Assembly: GCF_001612985.1 (NCBI RefSeq)
Contig: NZ_BDBM01000030.1
Coordinates: forward strand, 1-64,000
DNA: 64,000 bases
DNA from: Nocardia gamkensis NBRC 108242
Lineage (GTDB): Bacteria > Actinomycetota > Actinomycetes > Mycobacteriales > Mycobacteriaceae
Direction of reading: 5' to 3'
Of the stretch, positions 51,791 to 60,118 are shown piece after piece. The number at the start of each line of letters is the position of its first letter. Position 1 is the first letter of the stretch. Both the position numbers and the translations under genes were made by a program. A model generated the notes under the pieces. That model did not search any database, had not been told where the DNA came from, and saw only the letters and a list, made by a program, of their open reading frames with translations.

Positions 51791-52249
51791 TCAGCGTGAA
51801 ATGCCGCCCACCGGCGCACCCGGGCCGTCCACCACCGCCGGTACCGGCCGACCGGCATCACCGCCCCACTCGCCCGCCCGCACATGCGCCAGAGCGATCA
51901 GCCCCGCCACCACCAAGGCGGTGACCAGCGCGGTGACGGCGAGGACGGCGAACCCGATCTGCGCTTGCTCGACCCGGCGCATCGGGTGTTCACCATGAGC
52001 ACGCCGCCGCGCGAGCGGCCGCGAACCCCGGTCGTAGGCGACCGCGCCGGCACGGGGACGCGCCCCGGGCGGGCGCCGATCGGCCGCTGATCGGTGCACG
52101 GGTGCCAGTGCGCGGGCACGCGCACCATCACCCAGCAACTGCCGGGCGGTCTCGTAGCCGAGATCGTCCCGATCGGGATCGGCGGGGCGCTCGGGTCGCG
52201 CGACCGCCGAGCCGAGGGAAGGGGTGACATCGCTGATCGCAGTGCTCAT
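51791..52249 (-). CDS. SOS-type small membrane protein divergent from lexA (ChiZ/DivS position)
   Basis: This is a 152-residue protein. The N-terminal 90 residues are polar and Arg-rich (LDGARARAL, GSRPLARRRAHG); a single membrane helix follows (about 98-120, IGFAVLAVTALVTALVVAGL) and a short outer tail. It occupies the place of Rv2719c/ChiZ and of corynebacterial DivS, small SOS-induced division inhibitors divergent from lexA. Unlike ChiZ it has no LysM domain. GGAGG lies eight bases before the ATG at 52249. LexA boxes start 46 bases upstream, so SOS control is very likely. Confidence 0.7.
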   Translation of the reverse strand: MSTAISDVTPSLGSAVARPERPADPDRDDLGYETARQLLGDGARARALAPVHRSAADRRPPGARPRAGAVAYDRGSRPLARRRAHGEHPMRRVEQAQIGFAVLAVTALVTALVVAGLIALAHVRAGEWGGDAGRPVPAVVDGPGAPVGGISR

Positions 52250-52294
52250 CGGACAAACCTCCGTGATAGGTGCTCCGGTCGGCGTTCGAGCTGT

Positions 52295-52310
52295 TCGAAC
52301 ATGTGTTCAG
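52295..52310. promoter_or_regulatory. LexA (SOS) box 1
   Basis: TCGAACATGTGTTCAG matches the actinobacterial LexA box TCGAAC(N4)GTTCGA in 14 of 16 positions, the mismatches being at the 3' end. It is nearest the divergent membrane-protein gene, whose start is at 52249. Confidence 0.8.
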
Positions 52311-52317
52311 GGGCTAT

Positions 52318-52333
52318 TCGCTCATGTGTTCGA
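52318..52333. promoter_or_regulatory. LexA (SOS) box 2, weaker
   Basis: TCGCTCATGTGTTCGA differs from the consensus TCGAAC(N4)GTTCGA at two positions in the left half. It lies 23 bases from box 1 and its last base is the first of box 3. Confidence 0.6.
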
Positions 52334-52348
52334 AGAACTGGTGTTCGA
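52333..52348. promoter_or_regulatory. LexA (SOS) box 3
   Basis: AAGAACTGGTGTTCGA keeps GAAC-N4-GTTCGA and fails only in the first two positions. It directly abuts box 2. Confidence 0.65.
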
Positions 52349-52396
52349 TTTCTACCACGCGTCGCCGACAAAGTCAGCAGGAACACCCGACATGCG

Positions 52397-52412
52397 TCGA
52401 ACAGATGTTTGA
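52397..52412. promoter_or_regulatory. LexA (SOS) box 4, lexA side
   Basis: TCGAACAGATGTTTGA has a single mismatch to TCGAAC(N4)GTTCGA. It is the box nearest lexA, 107 bases before the start codon, and fits LexA autorepression. Confidence 0.85.
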
Positions 52413-52518
52413 TCCAGCGGCGCGACCGGACTAGATTCGAAGAACCGAAGACACGACAGGCCATGAGGACACATGCCGGGCACCGACCGGCCTGGCACAG
52501 CAGGAAAGGGCGGTTGCG

Positions 52519-53241
52519 GTGAGGCAGACGGACGACACGGGTGACGAGAGCGGCGCCGACGCGGCGGGTAGCGGAGCGGATCTCACCGTGCGTCAGCGCA
52601 AAGTGCTGGAGGTGATCCGCTCCTCGGTGAGCGAGCGCGGCTACCCGCCGAGCATCCGGGAGATCGGTGACGCCGTCGGCCTCACGTCCACCTCGTCGGT
52701 CGCCCATCAGCTGCGCGCCCTGGAGCGCAAGGGCTACCTGCGCCGCGATCCGAATCGGCCACGCGCCGTGGACGTCCGGGGCCTGGACGAGGTGGTGCGG
52801 TCGGTGACCAGCCTGCCGGCCGCGGCGGTCGACGACGGTGAGATCACCGTCGACGTCGACCGTCCCGTCCCCACGTTCGTCCCGGTGCTCGGTCGCATCG
52901 CCGCCGGTGGCCCGATCCTGGCCGAGCAGGCCGTGGAGGACGTCTTCCCGCTGCCGCGCGAGCTGGTCGGCGACGGTTCCCTGTTCCTGCTGAAGGTGGT
53001 CGGCCAGTCCATGATCGACGCGGCGATCTGCGACGGCGACTGGGTGGTCGTGCGACAGCAGAACGTCGCCGACAACGGCGACATCGTCGCGGCGATGATC
53101 GACGGGGAGGCCACGGTGAAGACCTTCAAGCGCACCGGCAAGGACGTCTGGCTGATGCCGCACAACCCCGTCTTCGAACCGATTCCCGGTAACGACGCCC
53201 AGATTCTCGGCAAGGTCGTCACGGTCATCCGCAAGATCTGA
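52519..53241 (+). CDS. lexA: SOS repressor LexA
   Basis: This 240-residue protein has an N-terminal winged HTH (about 22-85; RQRKVLEVIRSSVSERGYPP, VGLTSTSSVAHQLRALE), autocleavage site Ala129-Gly130 in GRIAAGGPI, catalytic Ser164 (VGQSMIDA) and Lys201 (TVKTFKR). Activated RecA triggers self-cleavage and opens the SOS regulon. The GTG start at 52519 is preceded by AGGAAAGG. Four LexA-box-like sites lie in the divergent promoter region. A 14-bp-stem hairpin closes the gene. Confidence 0.97.
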   Translation: MRQTDDTGDESGADAAGSGADLTVRQRKVLEVIRSSVSERGYPPSIREIGDAVGLTSTSSVAHQLRALERKGYLRRDPNRPRAVDVRGLDEVVRSVTSLPAAAVDDGEITVDVDRPVPTFVPVLGRIAAGGPILAEQAVEDVFPLPRELVGDGSLFLLKVVGQSMIDAAICDGDWVVVRQQNVADNGDIVAAMIDGEATVKTFKRTGKDVWLMPHNPVFEPIPGNDAQILGKVVTVIRKI

Positions 53242-53255
53242 CGGTTTCATAGGAA

Positions 53256-53301
53256 CGGCGAACGCCGACCGTGCGCTGATGCGCGCCGTCGGCGTTCGCC
53301 G
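53256..53301 (+). terminator. Terminator after lexA, 14-bp stem
   Basis: CGGCGAACGCCGAC (53256-53269) pairs exactly with GTCGGCGTTCGCCG (53288-53301), 15 bases after the lexA stop. The loop contains a further GC-rich pairing. Confidence 0.8.
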
Positions 53302-53382
53302 ACCGGCACAAGGCGTGACACTCACAGCTGATTGCCAGCTGATGCGCAGGCGATTCACCAGGACGCTTGCGAAGCTCCAGCG

Positions 53383-55413
53383 GTGACAGCGATTCCCGCC
53401 GTGCCCGATGCGCATCCGATTGCCACCCGCGCCGGATCGGCCGGCTTACCGCCCGCGCGAGGGTGGGAGCGCGCGGGGCTGCCTCTCCTGCTGATCGGGA
53501 CCGCGGTCGCGTACCTGTGGCACATCACGGTCAACGGGATGGGCAACGACTTCTATGCCGCGGCAGCCTGGTCCGGTGCAGGGAACTGGAAGGCGGCGCT
53601 GTTCGGTTCCCTCGATCCGGCCAACTTCATCACCGTGGACAAGCCGCCGGTGTCGCAATGGGTGATGGGCGTATCGGGGCACCTGTTCGGATTCGGCAGC
53701 GCGAGCATGCTGGCGCCGCAGGCGCTGATGGCCGTGGCCGCGGTGGCATTGCTGTACGCGATGGTCACCGAGGCGACCGCCAACCGGGCCGCCGGTCTGC
53801 TGGCCGGAGCCGTTCTGGCGGCAACGCCGGTGGTGGCGTTGATGTTTCGATTCAACAATCCGGATGCCGTGATGGTGCTGCTGATGACCGCGGGCGCGTA
53901 CTGCACGCTCCGGGCGGCGCGGCAGGCGAGCGCGCGCTGGCTGATACTGGCGGGCGTCGCGCTCGGGTTCGCGTTTCTGGCGAAGATGCTCGAAGGGCTC
54001 ATGGTGCTGCCCGCTTTGGCGCTCACCTATCTGATCGTCGCGCCGGCTTCGGCGCGAAAACGCCTGCTGCACTTGTCCGCCGCCGCGGCGGCGCTGATCA
54101 TCTCCTCGGGCTGGTATGTCCTTCTGACGGTCCTGTGGCCCACCACCGCGCGGCCCTACCTGGCGGGCTCGACGAACAACACCTTCATGGATCTGGTGCT
54201 GGGCTACAACGGGTTCGCTCGTTTCCTGGGGCACAATCACCGTGGCGGCAACCGGTTCGCACTGCCGCCCGGATACGAGATGCCACCGGCCGCCGGGCAT
54301 ACCGGTGGCGGGTTCGCCGGATCGAGCGGACCGAGTCCGGTTCGCCTGTTCAGCGGCGAGATCGGATTCGAGATCTCCTGGCTGCTTCCGGCTGCCCTGC
54401 TCGCCTTCGTACTGGTGCTCGTCTCCCGTGGGCGGGCGCCTCGCACCGACCCGATGCGTGCGGCCGCATTGGCTTTCGGGTTGTGGCTGATCGTCGACGG
54501 CGTCGCGTTCACCGTGATGCGCGGCGGCATGCATGCCTACTACACGCTGGCGATCGGTCCCGCCGTGGCCGGGATGTTCGCGATCGGGGTGGCCGAGATG
54601 TGGCGGCGGCGGTCCGCCGCGTTCGGCCGAATCGGCGCCGCCGCACTGGTGTTGACGTCGGGTCTGTGGGCGTTCGTCCTGCTCGACCGCAACCCCGAGT
54701 GGCTGCCGCCCCTGCGTTGGACACTCGCGGTGGTCTCGACGGTGGCGGCGGTCGCTCTGGTCGCCGCCGCGTTCCCCGGCGGGGCGCGGCGGGTGCGGGC
54801 CGGAGCCGTCTCGGTGCTCGTCGTCTCGGGGGTGCTCGCAGGCATCGGCGGATCGACGGCGTACGCCGCGGCCACCCTGCCGCAGGCGCATACCGGGGGC
54901 AGCCCGACCGTCGGCCCCGCCGAGCCCGCGGCTCCGGATCCGGTGAACGACGTCCGCCGCGAGGTGACCTCGTTCGTGAACGGAGAGGTCGAACCTCGAC
55001 TTTCCGCGCTGTTGCGCGACACCTCCACGACCTGGTCGGCCGCTGTGGACCGCTCCTCGGTCGCCGCGTCGCTCGAACTCGCCAGCCACACCCCGGTCGT
55101 CGCCATCGGCGGTTTCACCTCCGACGACCCGGTACCCACCCTCGACGAATTCCAGACCATGGTCCGCACTCATCAGGTGACGTACTACCTCGCGCAAGAG
55201 GTGCGGTTGCCCGATTCGTGGCGTGTGCCCGGCCGGGCCGAGGCGCCCGCCGGGCCGGGTCCGGACAACGGATGGTGGCGCCCGGCCGGGCACGAAGACA
55301 TCGCCGAGTGGGTGTCCGCGCACTACACGGCGGTACACATCGGCAATGTCGCCGTCTACGACCTCACCGCGCAGGCCTGCGCCGATGCACCCGGAAGGGC
55401 CTGCGCGAAATGA
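53383..55413 (+). CDS. GT39-family (PMT_2/ArnT-like) membrane glycosyltransferase
   Basis: This is a protein of about 676 residues. After a short N-terminus come 11-13 membrane helices. The first loop NGMGNDFYAAAAWSGAGNWK and SLDPANFITVDKPPVSQWVM is the GT39 active-site loop pattern, with a catalytic Asp. A His/Gly-rich outer loop (HNHRGGNRFALPPGY) and a C-terminal extracytoplasmic domain of about 150 residues follow (EFQTMVRTHQVTYYLAQEV). Such enzymes use polyprenyl-phosphate sugars to modify cell-wall polymers or proteins. The acceptor is unknown. The GTG at 53383 is preferred; TTG at 53332 is also open. Confidence 0.82.
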   Translation: MTAIPAVPDAHPIATRAGSAGLPPARGWERAGLPLLLIGTAVAYLWHITVNGMGNDFYAAAAWSGAGNWKAALFGSLDPANFITVDKPPVSQWVMGVSGHLFGFGSASMLAPQALMAVAAVALLYAMVTEATANRAAGLLAGAVLAATPVVALMFRFNNPDAVMVLLMTAGAYCTLRAARQASARWLILAGVALGFAFLAKMLEGLMVLPALALTYLIVAPASARKRLLHLSAAAAALIISSGWYVLLTVLWPTTARPYLAGSTNNTFMDLVLGYNGFARFLGHNHRGGNRFALPPGYEMPPAAGHTGGGFAGSSGPSPVRLFSGEIGFEISWLLPAALLAFVLVLVSRGRAPRTDPMRAAALAFGLWLIVDGVAFTVMRGGMHAYYTLAIGPAVAGMFAIGVAEMWRRRSAAFGRIGAAALVLTSGLWAFVLLDRNPEWLPPLRWTLAVVSTVAAVALVAAAFPGGARRVRAGAVSVLVVSGVLAGIGGSTAYAAATLPQAHTGGSPTVGPAEPAAPDPVNDVRREVTSFVNGEVEPRLSALLRDTSTTWSAAVDRSSVAASLELASHTPVVAIGGFTSDDPVPTLDEFQTMVRTHQVTYYLAQEVRLPDSWRVPGRAEAPAGPGPDNGWWRPAGHEDIAEWVSAHYTAVHIGNVAVYDLTAQACADAPGRACAK

Positions 55414-55489
55414 TCGGACAGCCCCGGCAGTGCCACCGCCTGCACCACTGGTGATGGCGCGTTCCGGTGGCGGCCGGTACGACGGGGTG

Positions 55490-55903
55490 TCAACTCGTGC
55501 CCACACCGAGTGCGGTCAGCAGCACCAGCACGACGGTGAGCACGGCCAGCACGCCGTGGCCCGCGACGATGGCGACGGGAAAGTGCCCTTCGGGAGGTTC
55601 TGCCGTACCCGCCGAACGGGCACGGTAGGTGGGCAGCCAGCGCAGCAGCATCGCGAATCCGAGCAGCGCGACGGGGATCAGCAGTACGAACGCGACCCAC
55701 GCCAGTGCGTCCGTGTCGAGGACGAGGTACAGGATCCAGCAGATCAGTCCGGCGACGGCGAGCGTGAAGTGACCGAACACGACCGGCACGGGCAGCTGGG
55801 TGGAACTCGGTTGCCGCGTCCCGCCCCGGGCGATCCACGTGCCGAGCATGAAGAAACCGCCGCCCGCGGTGAGCAGCCAAGAAACCAGTGCGGCGATGCC
55901 CAT
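55490..55903 (-). CDS. Small four-helix membrane protein
   Basis: This is a 137-residue protein with four membrane helices (about 3-24, 38-60, 63-85, 108-133) and few charged residues. Conserved-looking His in VFGHFTLAVAG and VAGHGVLAVLT sit at the same height in helices 2 and 4, which would suit heme or metal ligation, but this is inference. AGGAGG precedes the ATG at 55903. It is second in a two-gene unit with the DUF2231 protein. I do not recognise a named family. Confidence 0.72.
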   Translation of the reverse strand: MGIAALVSWLLTAGGGFFMLGTWIARGGTRQPSSTQLPVPVVFGHFTLAVAGLICWILYLVLDTDALAWVAFVLLIPVALLGFAMLLRWLPTYRARSAGTAEPPEGHFPVAIVAGHGVLAVLTVVLVLLTALGVGTS

Positions 55904-55932
55904 GGTGTGCCTCCTGAGGGATGCGAAGGGAT

Positions 55933-56442
55933 TCAGTGGGTGAAGCCGCCGGCTTGGGTGGTTTCGTCGGCGACCCGCACGCCGTAGCGATAAGCCAGCT
56001 TGCCGCCGAGATACCCGGAAATGGCCAGCGTCACCAGGCTCGCCGCCGACAGCGCCAGCGGACCGGCCGGGACCGCGACCGCGAGGTCCGCACCCCGCCG
56101 CCACACGAAACCCAGCGCATATGCGACGGTCACCAGCAAGTTGAGGGTCATGTGCAGCAATCCGGTACGGAAGGCGGGCGTACCGGTCGGGATCGCGAGC
56201 AGATCGAGGAACCCGATCGTCGCGGCGATCAAGGCGCCCAGCACGCCGATCGCGATCAACCAGGACGATCCCTCGACCAAGAAGTCCGGATCGTCGACGA
56301 GGCGGGACGCGATGTCGAACACGAAACTGGCGACCCAGGCGCCGATGGGGACGGTGACCAGTATCGGATGGAACGGATGCCCGTACGGACCGGCCAGCAC
56401 CGCACTCACCGGCCGCTTTCCCTGCCGTGGATCGCCGCTCAT
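55933..56442 (-). CDS. DUF2231 membrane protein
   Basis: This is a 169-residue membrane protein with four helices. The DUF2231 signature GHPFHPILVTVPIGAWVASF is near the N-terminus, where two His could bind a metal or heme; TGLLHMTLNLL gives a third. Members are often encoded beside respiratory or redox proteins. It is first in an operon with the small four-helix protein (29 bases apart). The perfect palindrome at 56533-56552 lies about 90 bases upstream. Confidence 0.82.
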   Translation of the reverse strand: MSGDPRQGKRPVSAVLAGPYGHPFHPILVTVPIGAWVASFVFDIASRLVDDPDFLVEGSSWLIAIGVLGALIAATIGFLDLLAIPTGTPAFRTGLLHMTLNLLVTVAYALGFVWRRGADLAVAVPAGPLALSAASLVTLAISGYLGGKLAYRYGVRVADETTQAGGFTH

Positions 56443-56532
56443 CGCATACCTCCGCCGAGGTCGATCAGGTCGATGACGAAAGTAGTCTTACCCGCCGCGC
56501 GGGACATTCACACCGCGCATCGGGTCGACCAC

Positions 56533-56552
56533 AATCGACCCCGGGGTCGATT
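56533..56552. promoter_or_regulatory. Perfect 20-bp palindrome, probable operator
   Basis: AATCGACCCCGGGGTCGATT is a perfect inverted repeat without spacer. It lies upstream of the DUF2231 operon and downstream of the Met-rich small gene on the same strand. A loop-less dyad cannot form a good terminator hairpin, so a dimeric repressor site is more likely. The CCCC/GGGG core resembles CsoR-type copper operators in general form only. Confidence 0.6.
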
Positions 56553-56668
56553 CTCGGCCGGCGAATACTCGGCGCGTGACGCGCTGGTTTTGTGGCACCG
56601 GTACAGTGACCGAAACACACGCACGCCACACCGAGCCATCATTCGACTTTCCGCCTGTGGAACGGCCA

Positions 56669-56752
56669 CTACATCATTGGCAACATCGGCATCTGCATGC
56701 CGGGGAACATGCGATTCCACCAGTCGCGTGCCATCCCCATCATCTGATCCAT
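56669..56752 (-). CDS. Methionine-rich 27-residue microprotein
   Basis: This small gene starts at ATG 56752 (or GTG 56755, one codon earlier) and stops with TAG at 56669-56671. It encodes 27 residues of which ten are Met (positions 1, 4, 5, 7, 15, 19, 21, 23, 26, 27), with WW at 11-12 and MxM spacing in the tail (FPGMQMPM). The ribosome site AAGGGAGGTGA lies about nine bases before the ATG and is close to the ideal anti-16S sequence. Met-rich tracts of this type bind Cu(I); that role is inferred. The gene lies in a lower-GC intergenic region and reads toward the DUF2231 operon. Confidence 0.6.
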   Translation of the reverse strand: MDQMMGMARDWWNRMFPGMQMPMLPMM

Positions 56753-57153
56753 CACGGTAGTTCACCTCCCTTCAACAGGACTCGAGAAGCAGGTCAGCTC
56801 ATCGGCCTCGAAGGTGGGGAAACGCGCTCACACGCCGCGATAATCACCGGGAAACAATTCCTGGGTTGCAATGAATTTTCCGCCCGGGTGACCATTGGCG
56901 AATTCACGCGGCACTCCTCGCGGTCGGGATCGACAGCTGTGTACATTCTACTCCGAGCACGGTTGCCGAAAAACGTCGTCGCGCCTTACGAATTCGCCGA
57001 ACCGTCGAGGGCCGGGCATTTCCACCGATCGGACCTTTGCGTCCGAATGGAACATCGCCATAGGCCTCGGACGACGACGGCGACCTTGTCGGGGCGATGA
57101 AGCCCGCCGCCACGAATTCGGCGTTCGTGATCGGCGGCGCGGCACGGAGTTCG

Positions 57154-57897
57154 TCAGCTCGCCGGGCTCCGCCGCGCGGCCAGCCGCCGATTGGTGACCT
57201 CCAGCTGACGCACCGTGCCCGACTCCAGAGCCCGCACCCCGGCGTCGTCCAGTCGCCCGCACAGCCGCCCCCAATGCACCGCGACCCGCTCCCCCGCCGC
57301 CACATCCGGCAGCGCCGCGTACCCGTCCACCCGGATCGGCACGGACTCGGACGTCTCCGCCGACAGCGTGAGGCGTTCTCCGTCCCAACGGAGCCTGCGG
57401 CAGCGCAGCGAGACCTCGCCGCCGCTGCGGTCGAGGACCGTTCCCCAGGTGATCCGGCAGCTGTCGAGGATGTGCAGGGGATGCGCGTTGCCGTGCCGGA
57501 GCAGCCGCGACCACGGGTACACACCGAAGACGTGGAAACAATGGTTGGCCGCGGCTTCCTCGGCCAACCGCGGGGTCAGATGCGTCCAGTACCCGCCCGC
57601 GACCGGGCCGAGCAGACTCAGCAGTTCCGCGGTGAACTCACGGGGGTCCAGGCTCGCGCCGACTCCACCGCCCAGCCAATAGGATTCGACGAGCCTGCGG
57701 TCCAGCGGATCGGCGATGCCGGTCATCCGGGCCATCACCCGCAGGTAGGGCCACGCGCCGGTGAACCGGCGTGCCACCGCGCGCACCTGTTCTTCCGAGC
57801 CGTCCCGCAACGCGACCGCGTCGGGTGGCCCGCAGTAGCCGAGCCGGTTGGGCGCGTAGGCGTACCGGGCGAACATCTCCGCGCCGCCGCCCGTCAT
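57154..57897 (-). CDS. DUF6390 family protein (hydrogenase-cluster associated)
   Basis: This is a 247-residue soluble protein: MFARYAYAPNRLGYCGPPDA near the N-terminus, WPYLRVMARMTGIADPLDRR and VESYWLGGGVG in the middle, then HCFHVFGVYPWSRLLRHG and LDSCRITWGTV. Conserved Cys/His/Tyr residues are frequent. The family is known mainly from gene neighbourhoods with [NiFe]-hydrogenase maturation genes and has no assigned reaction. Its ATG overlaps the nickel transporter stop by four bases (ATGA), so it is translated as the last member of the hyp operon. Confidence 0.72.
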   Translation of the reverse strand: MTGGGAEMFARYAYAPNRLGYCGPPDAVALRDGSEEQVRAVARRFTGAWPYLRVMARMTGIADPLDRRLVESYWLGGGVGASLDPREFTAELLSLLGPVAGGYWTHLTPRLAEEAAANHCFHVFGVYPWSRLLRHGNAHPLHILDSCRITWGTVLDRSGGEVSLRCRRLRWDGERLTLSAETSESVPIRVDGYAALPDVAAGERVAVHWGRLCGRLDDAGVRALESGTVRQLEVTNRRLAARRSPAS

Positions 57898-59015
57898 CGG
57901 CACGGCCTTCCACCGGCGCGCTCGACGGACCAGCGCTGTTCGAGCCTGCCGAATCGCCACACCGCCACCGCCACCGCCCAGGTGAGCACGAACAGTCCGG
58001 CGATCAGCAAACCCATGGCGCCGAGATCCAGCCCACCGACCCAGGCCACCGGACCGTCGGCGATGCCGAATTCGTCGGCCAGCACCGAGATCATCTCCTG
58101 CGCGCCGATCAGCAGGGCCACCACGACCGACAGCCCCGTGACGACGATGTTGTAGTAGACGCTGCGCAGCGGCCCCGCGAACGCCCACCCGTACGCGTAG
58201 TTCATGAACGCGCCGTCCAGCGCGTCGAACAGCGTCATTCCCGCCGAGAACAACACCGGCAGCACCAGGATCGCGTACCACGGCAGGGCGGTCGCCGCCG
58301 CGCCGCCCGCGATCACCAGCAGGCTCACCTCGGTGACGGTGTCGAAGCCGAGGCCGAACAGCAGTCCGACCGGGTACATCTGCCACGGCGCGCGCACCGC
58401 TCGGGTCAGCGGGCCGATCACCCGCTGCAAGGCGCCGCGGTCGTCCAGCTGCCTCCGCAACGCGGCCTCGTCGTACGTCCCGCGACGCATGCCGCGGAAC
58501 ACCCGCCATATCCCGATCAAGGAGACCAGGTTCAACAGCCCGATGGCGAGCAGGAAGGTTCCCGAGACGCCGGTTCCGAACACCCCGGTCCAGTGGTGCA
58601 GCCCGGACTGCTCGTCCCGCAGGTTTCCCGCCAGCGCCTTGACGCCGAACGCCAGTAGCGCGACCAGGACGAAGACGATGGTGGAGTGGCCGAGGGAGAA
58701 CCAGAACCCCACCGACAGCGGCTTGCGCCCGTCGGCGACCAGCTTGCGGGTGGTGTTGTCGATGGCGGCGATGTGGTCGGCGTCGAAGGCGTGCCGCATC
58801 CCGAGCGTGTACGCGGTGACACCGAGACCGACGCCGAACACCGCACCGTCCACGACGTACCCGCCGGGGACCACGACCAGCAGCAGTGCCGCCCACCCGA
58901 GGACGTGCAGGGTGACGACGACCGCCGCCATCCCCGTGACGCCGCGCCGCTGCCGTCCGTCCAGTGGGCGGCGCGCCGCCGAGGGGCTATCGGCGATCCG
59001 AACGATGATGCACAC
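57894..59015 (-). CDS. Nickel/cobalt transporter, NiCoT family (HoxN/NixA-like)
   Basis: This is a membrane permease of about 373 residues with eight helices. The family signature HAFDADHIAAIDNTTR in helix 2 carries the His/Asp metal-selectivity residues, and GLGFDTVTEVSLL and LFDALDGAFMNYAYGWAF follow. It would bring in Ni2+ for the hydrogenase matured by the neighbouring Hyp proteins. The GTG at 59015 has AGAAGG upstream and gives the usual cytoplasmic N-terminus; ATG 58931 is an alternative. It lies 34 bases after hypE. Confidence 0.88.
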   Translation of the reverse strand: MCIIVRIADSPSAARRPLDGRQRRGVTGMAAVVVTLHVLGWAALLLVVVPGGYVVDGAVFGVGLGVTAYTLGMRHAFDADHIAAIDNTTRKLVADGRKPLSVGFWFSLGHSTIVFVLVALLAFGVKALAGNLRDEQSGLHHWTGVFGTGVSGTFLLAIGLLNLVSLIGIWRVFRGMRRGTYDEAALRRQLDDRGALQRVIGPLTRAVRAPWQMYPVGLLFGLGFDTVTEVSLLVIAGGAAATALPWYAILVLPVLFSAGMTLFDALDGAFMNYAYGWAFAGPLRSVYYNIVVTGLSVVVALLIGAQEMISVLADEFGIADGPVAWVGGLDLGAMGLLIAGLFVLTWAVAVAVWRFGRLEQRWSVERAGGRPCR

Positions 59016-59049
59016 CTCGCCTTCTGGCTCGGGACCGTTGCGTCCGCGG

Positions 59050-60118
59050 TCAGCAGATTCGCGGTAATTGCTCGCCCGCGGGCAGGTCCACCACCCGGGT
59101 CCCGCCGAGCGCGGTGCGGGCCACCACCATGCCGGGATGTTCGGCGACGCACCGGCCGATCGCCGCGGCCTGCGCACCCAGCGGGTGTTCCCGCATCGTC
59201 GCGAGCACCCGATCGGCGTCCTCGGGTGCGACGAACGCCAGCAGCTTGCCCTCGTTGGCCACGTACATCGGGTCCAGGCCGAGCAGCCCGCACGCGTCGC
59301 GCACGCCGTCGGGCACCGGCAGCTGCCGCTCGTCCAGGGATACGCCGACCCCCGCGGCGCGGGCGATCTCGTTGAGCGAGGCCGCGACGCCGCCGCGCGT
59401 GGGGTCGCGCAGCACGTGCACGTCGGCGCCGGTGGCCAGCATCGCCGCGACCAAGCCGTGCAGCGGCGCGGTGTCGCTGAGCACGGTGGTGCCGAATTCC
59501 AGTCCTTCGCGGCAGCTGAGCACCGCGACACCGTGCACGCCGATGTCACCGCTGACCAGCACGACGTCACCCGGCCTGGCGCGCTGCGGCCGGATGTCGA
59601 CCTCGGGAGCCACCACGCCGATTCCCGCGGTGTTGATGTAGATCCCGTCTCCGTGTCCGGCGTCGACGACCTTGGTGTCGCCGGTGACCAGCTGGACTTC
59701 CGCCGCCAGCGCGGCGGTGCCGACCGCCTGCGCGATGCGCGCGATGTCGGCCAGCGCGGTGCCCTCCTCCAGGATGAACGCGGTGGACAGCACCATCGGA
59801 CGCGCACCGGACATGGCCAGATCGTTCACCGTGCCGTTGACCGCGAGCTCACCGATGGTGCCGCCGGGGAACACGATCGGTTTCACCACGAACGAGTCGG
59901 TGGAGAAGGCCAGCCGCGCGCCGTCGAGCGTGACCACCGCGGAGTCGCCGAGGTCGGCGTGCGCGGCCGAGCCGAACGCGGGCAGGAACAGATGCTCGAT
60001 CAGTTCGCCGGACATCGCTCCGCCGCCGCCGTGGCCCATCACGATGTTCGGCGCGTCCCGCAGCGGCATCGGGCAGACCCAGCCCTCCACGTCGATCGCC
60101 ACGGGAGCGGCGCCGTCC

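Larger units (their letters stand above)
56443..57153. other. 711-base regulatory/small-gene region between DUF2231 and DUF6390 genes
   Basis: This region is poorer in GC than its surroundings. It contains the 20-bp palindrome, the Met-rich microprotein gene, and upstream of it a 37-codon frame on the minus strand (56794-56907) with GAGGAG six bases before a GTG. From 56960 to 57153 I see no gene; reading frames there are antisense or GC-driven. Confidence 0.6.
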
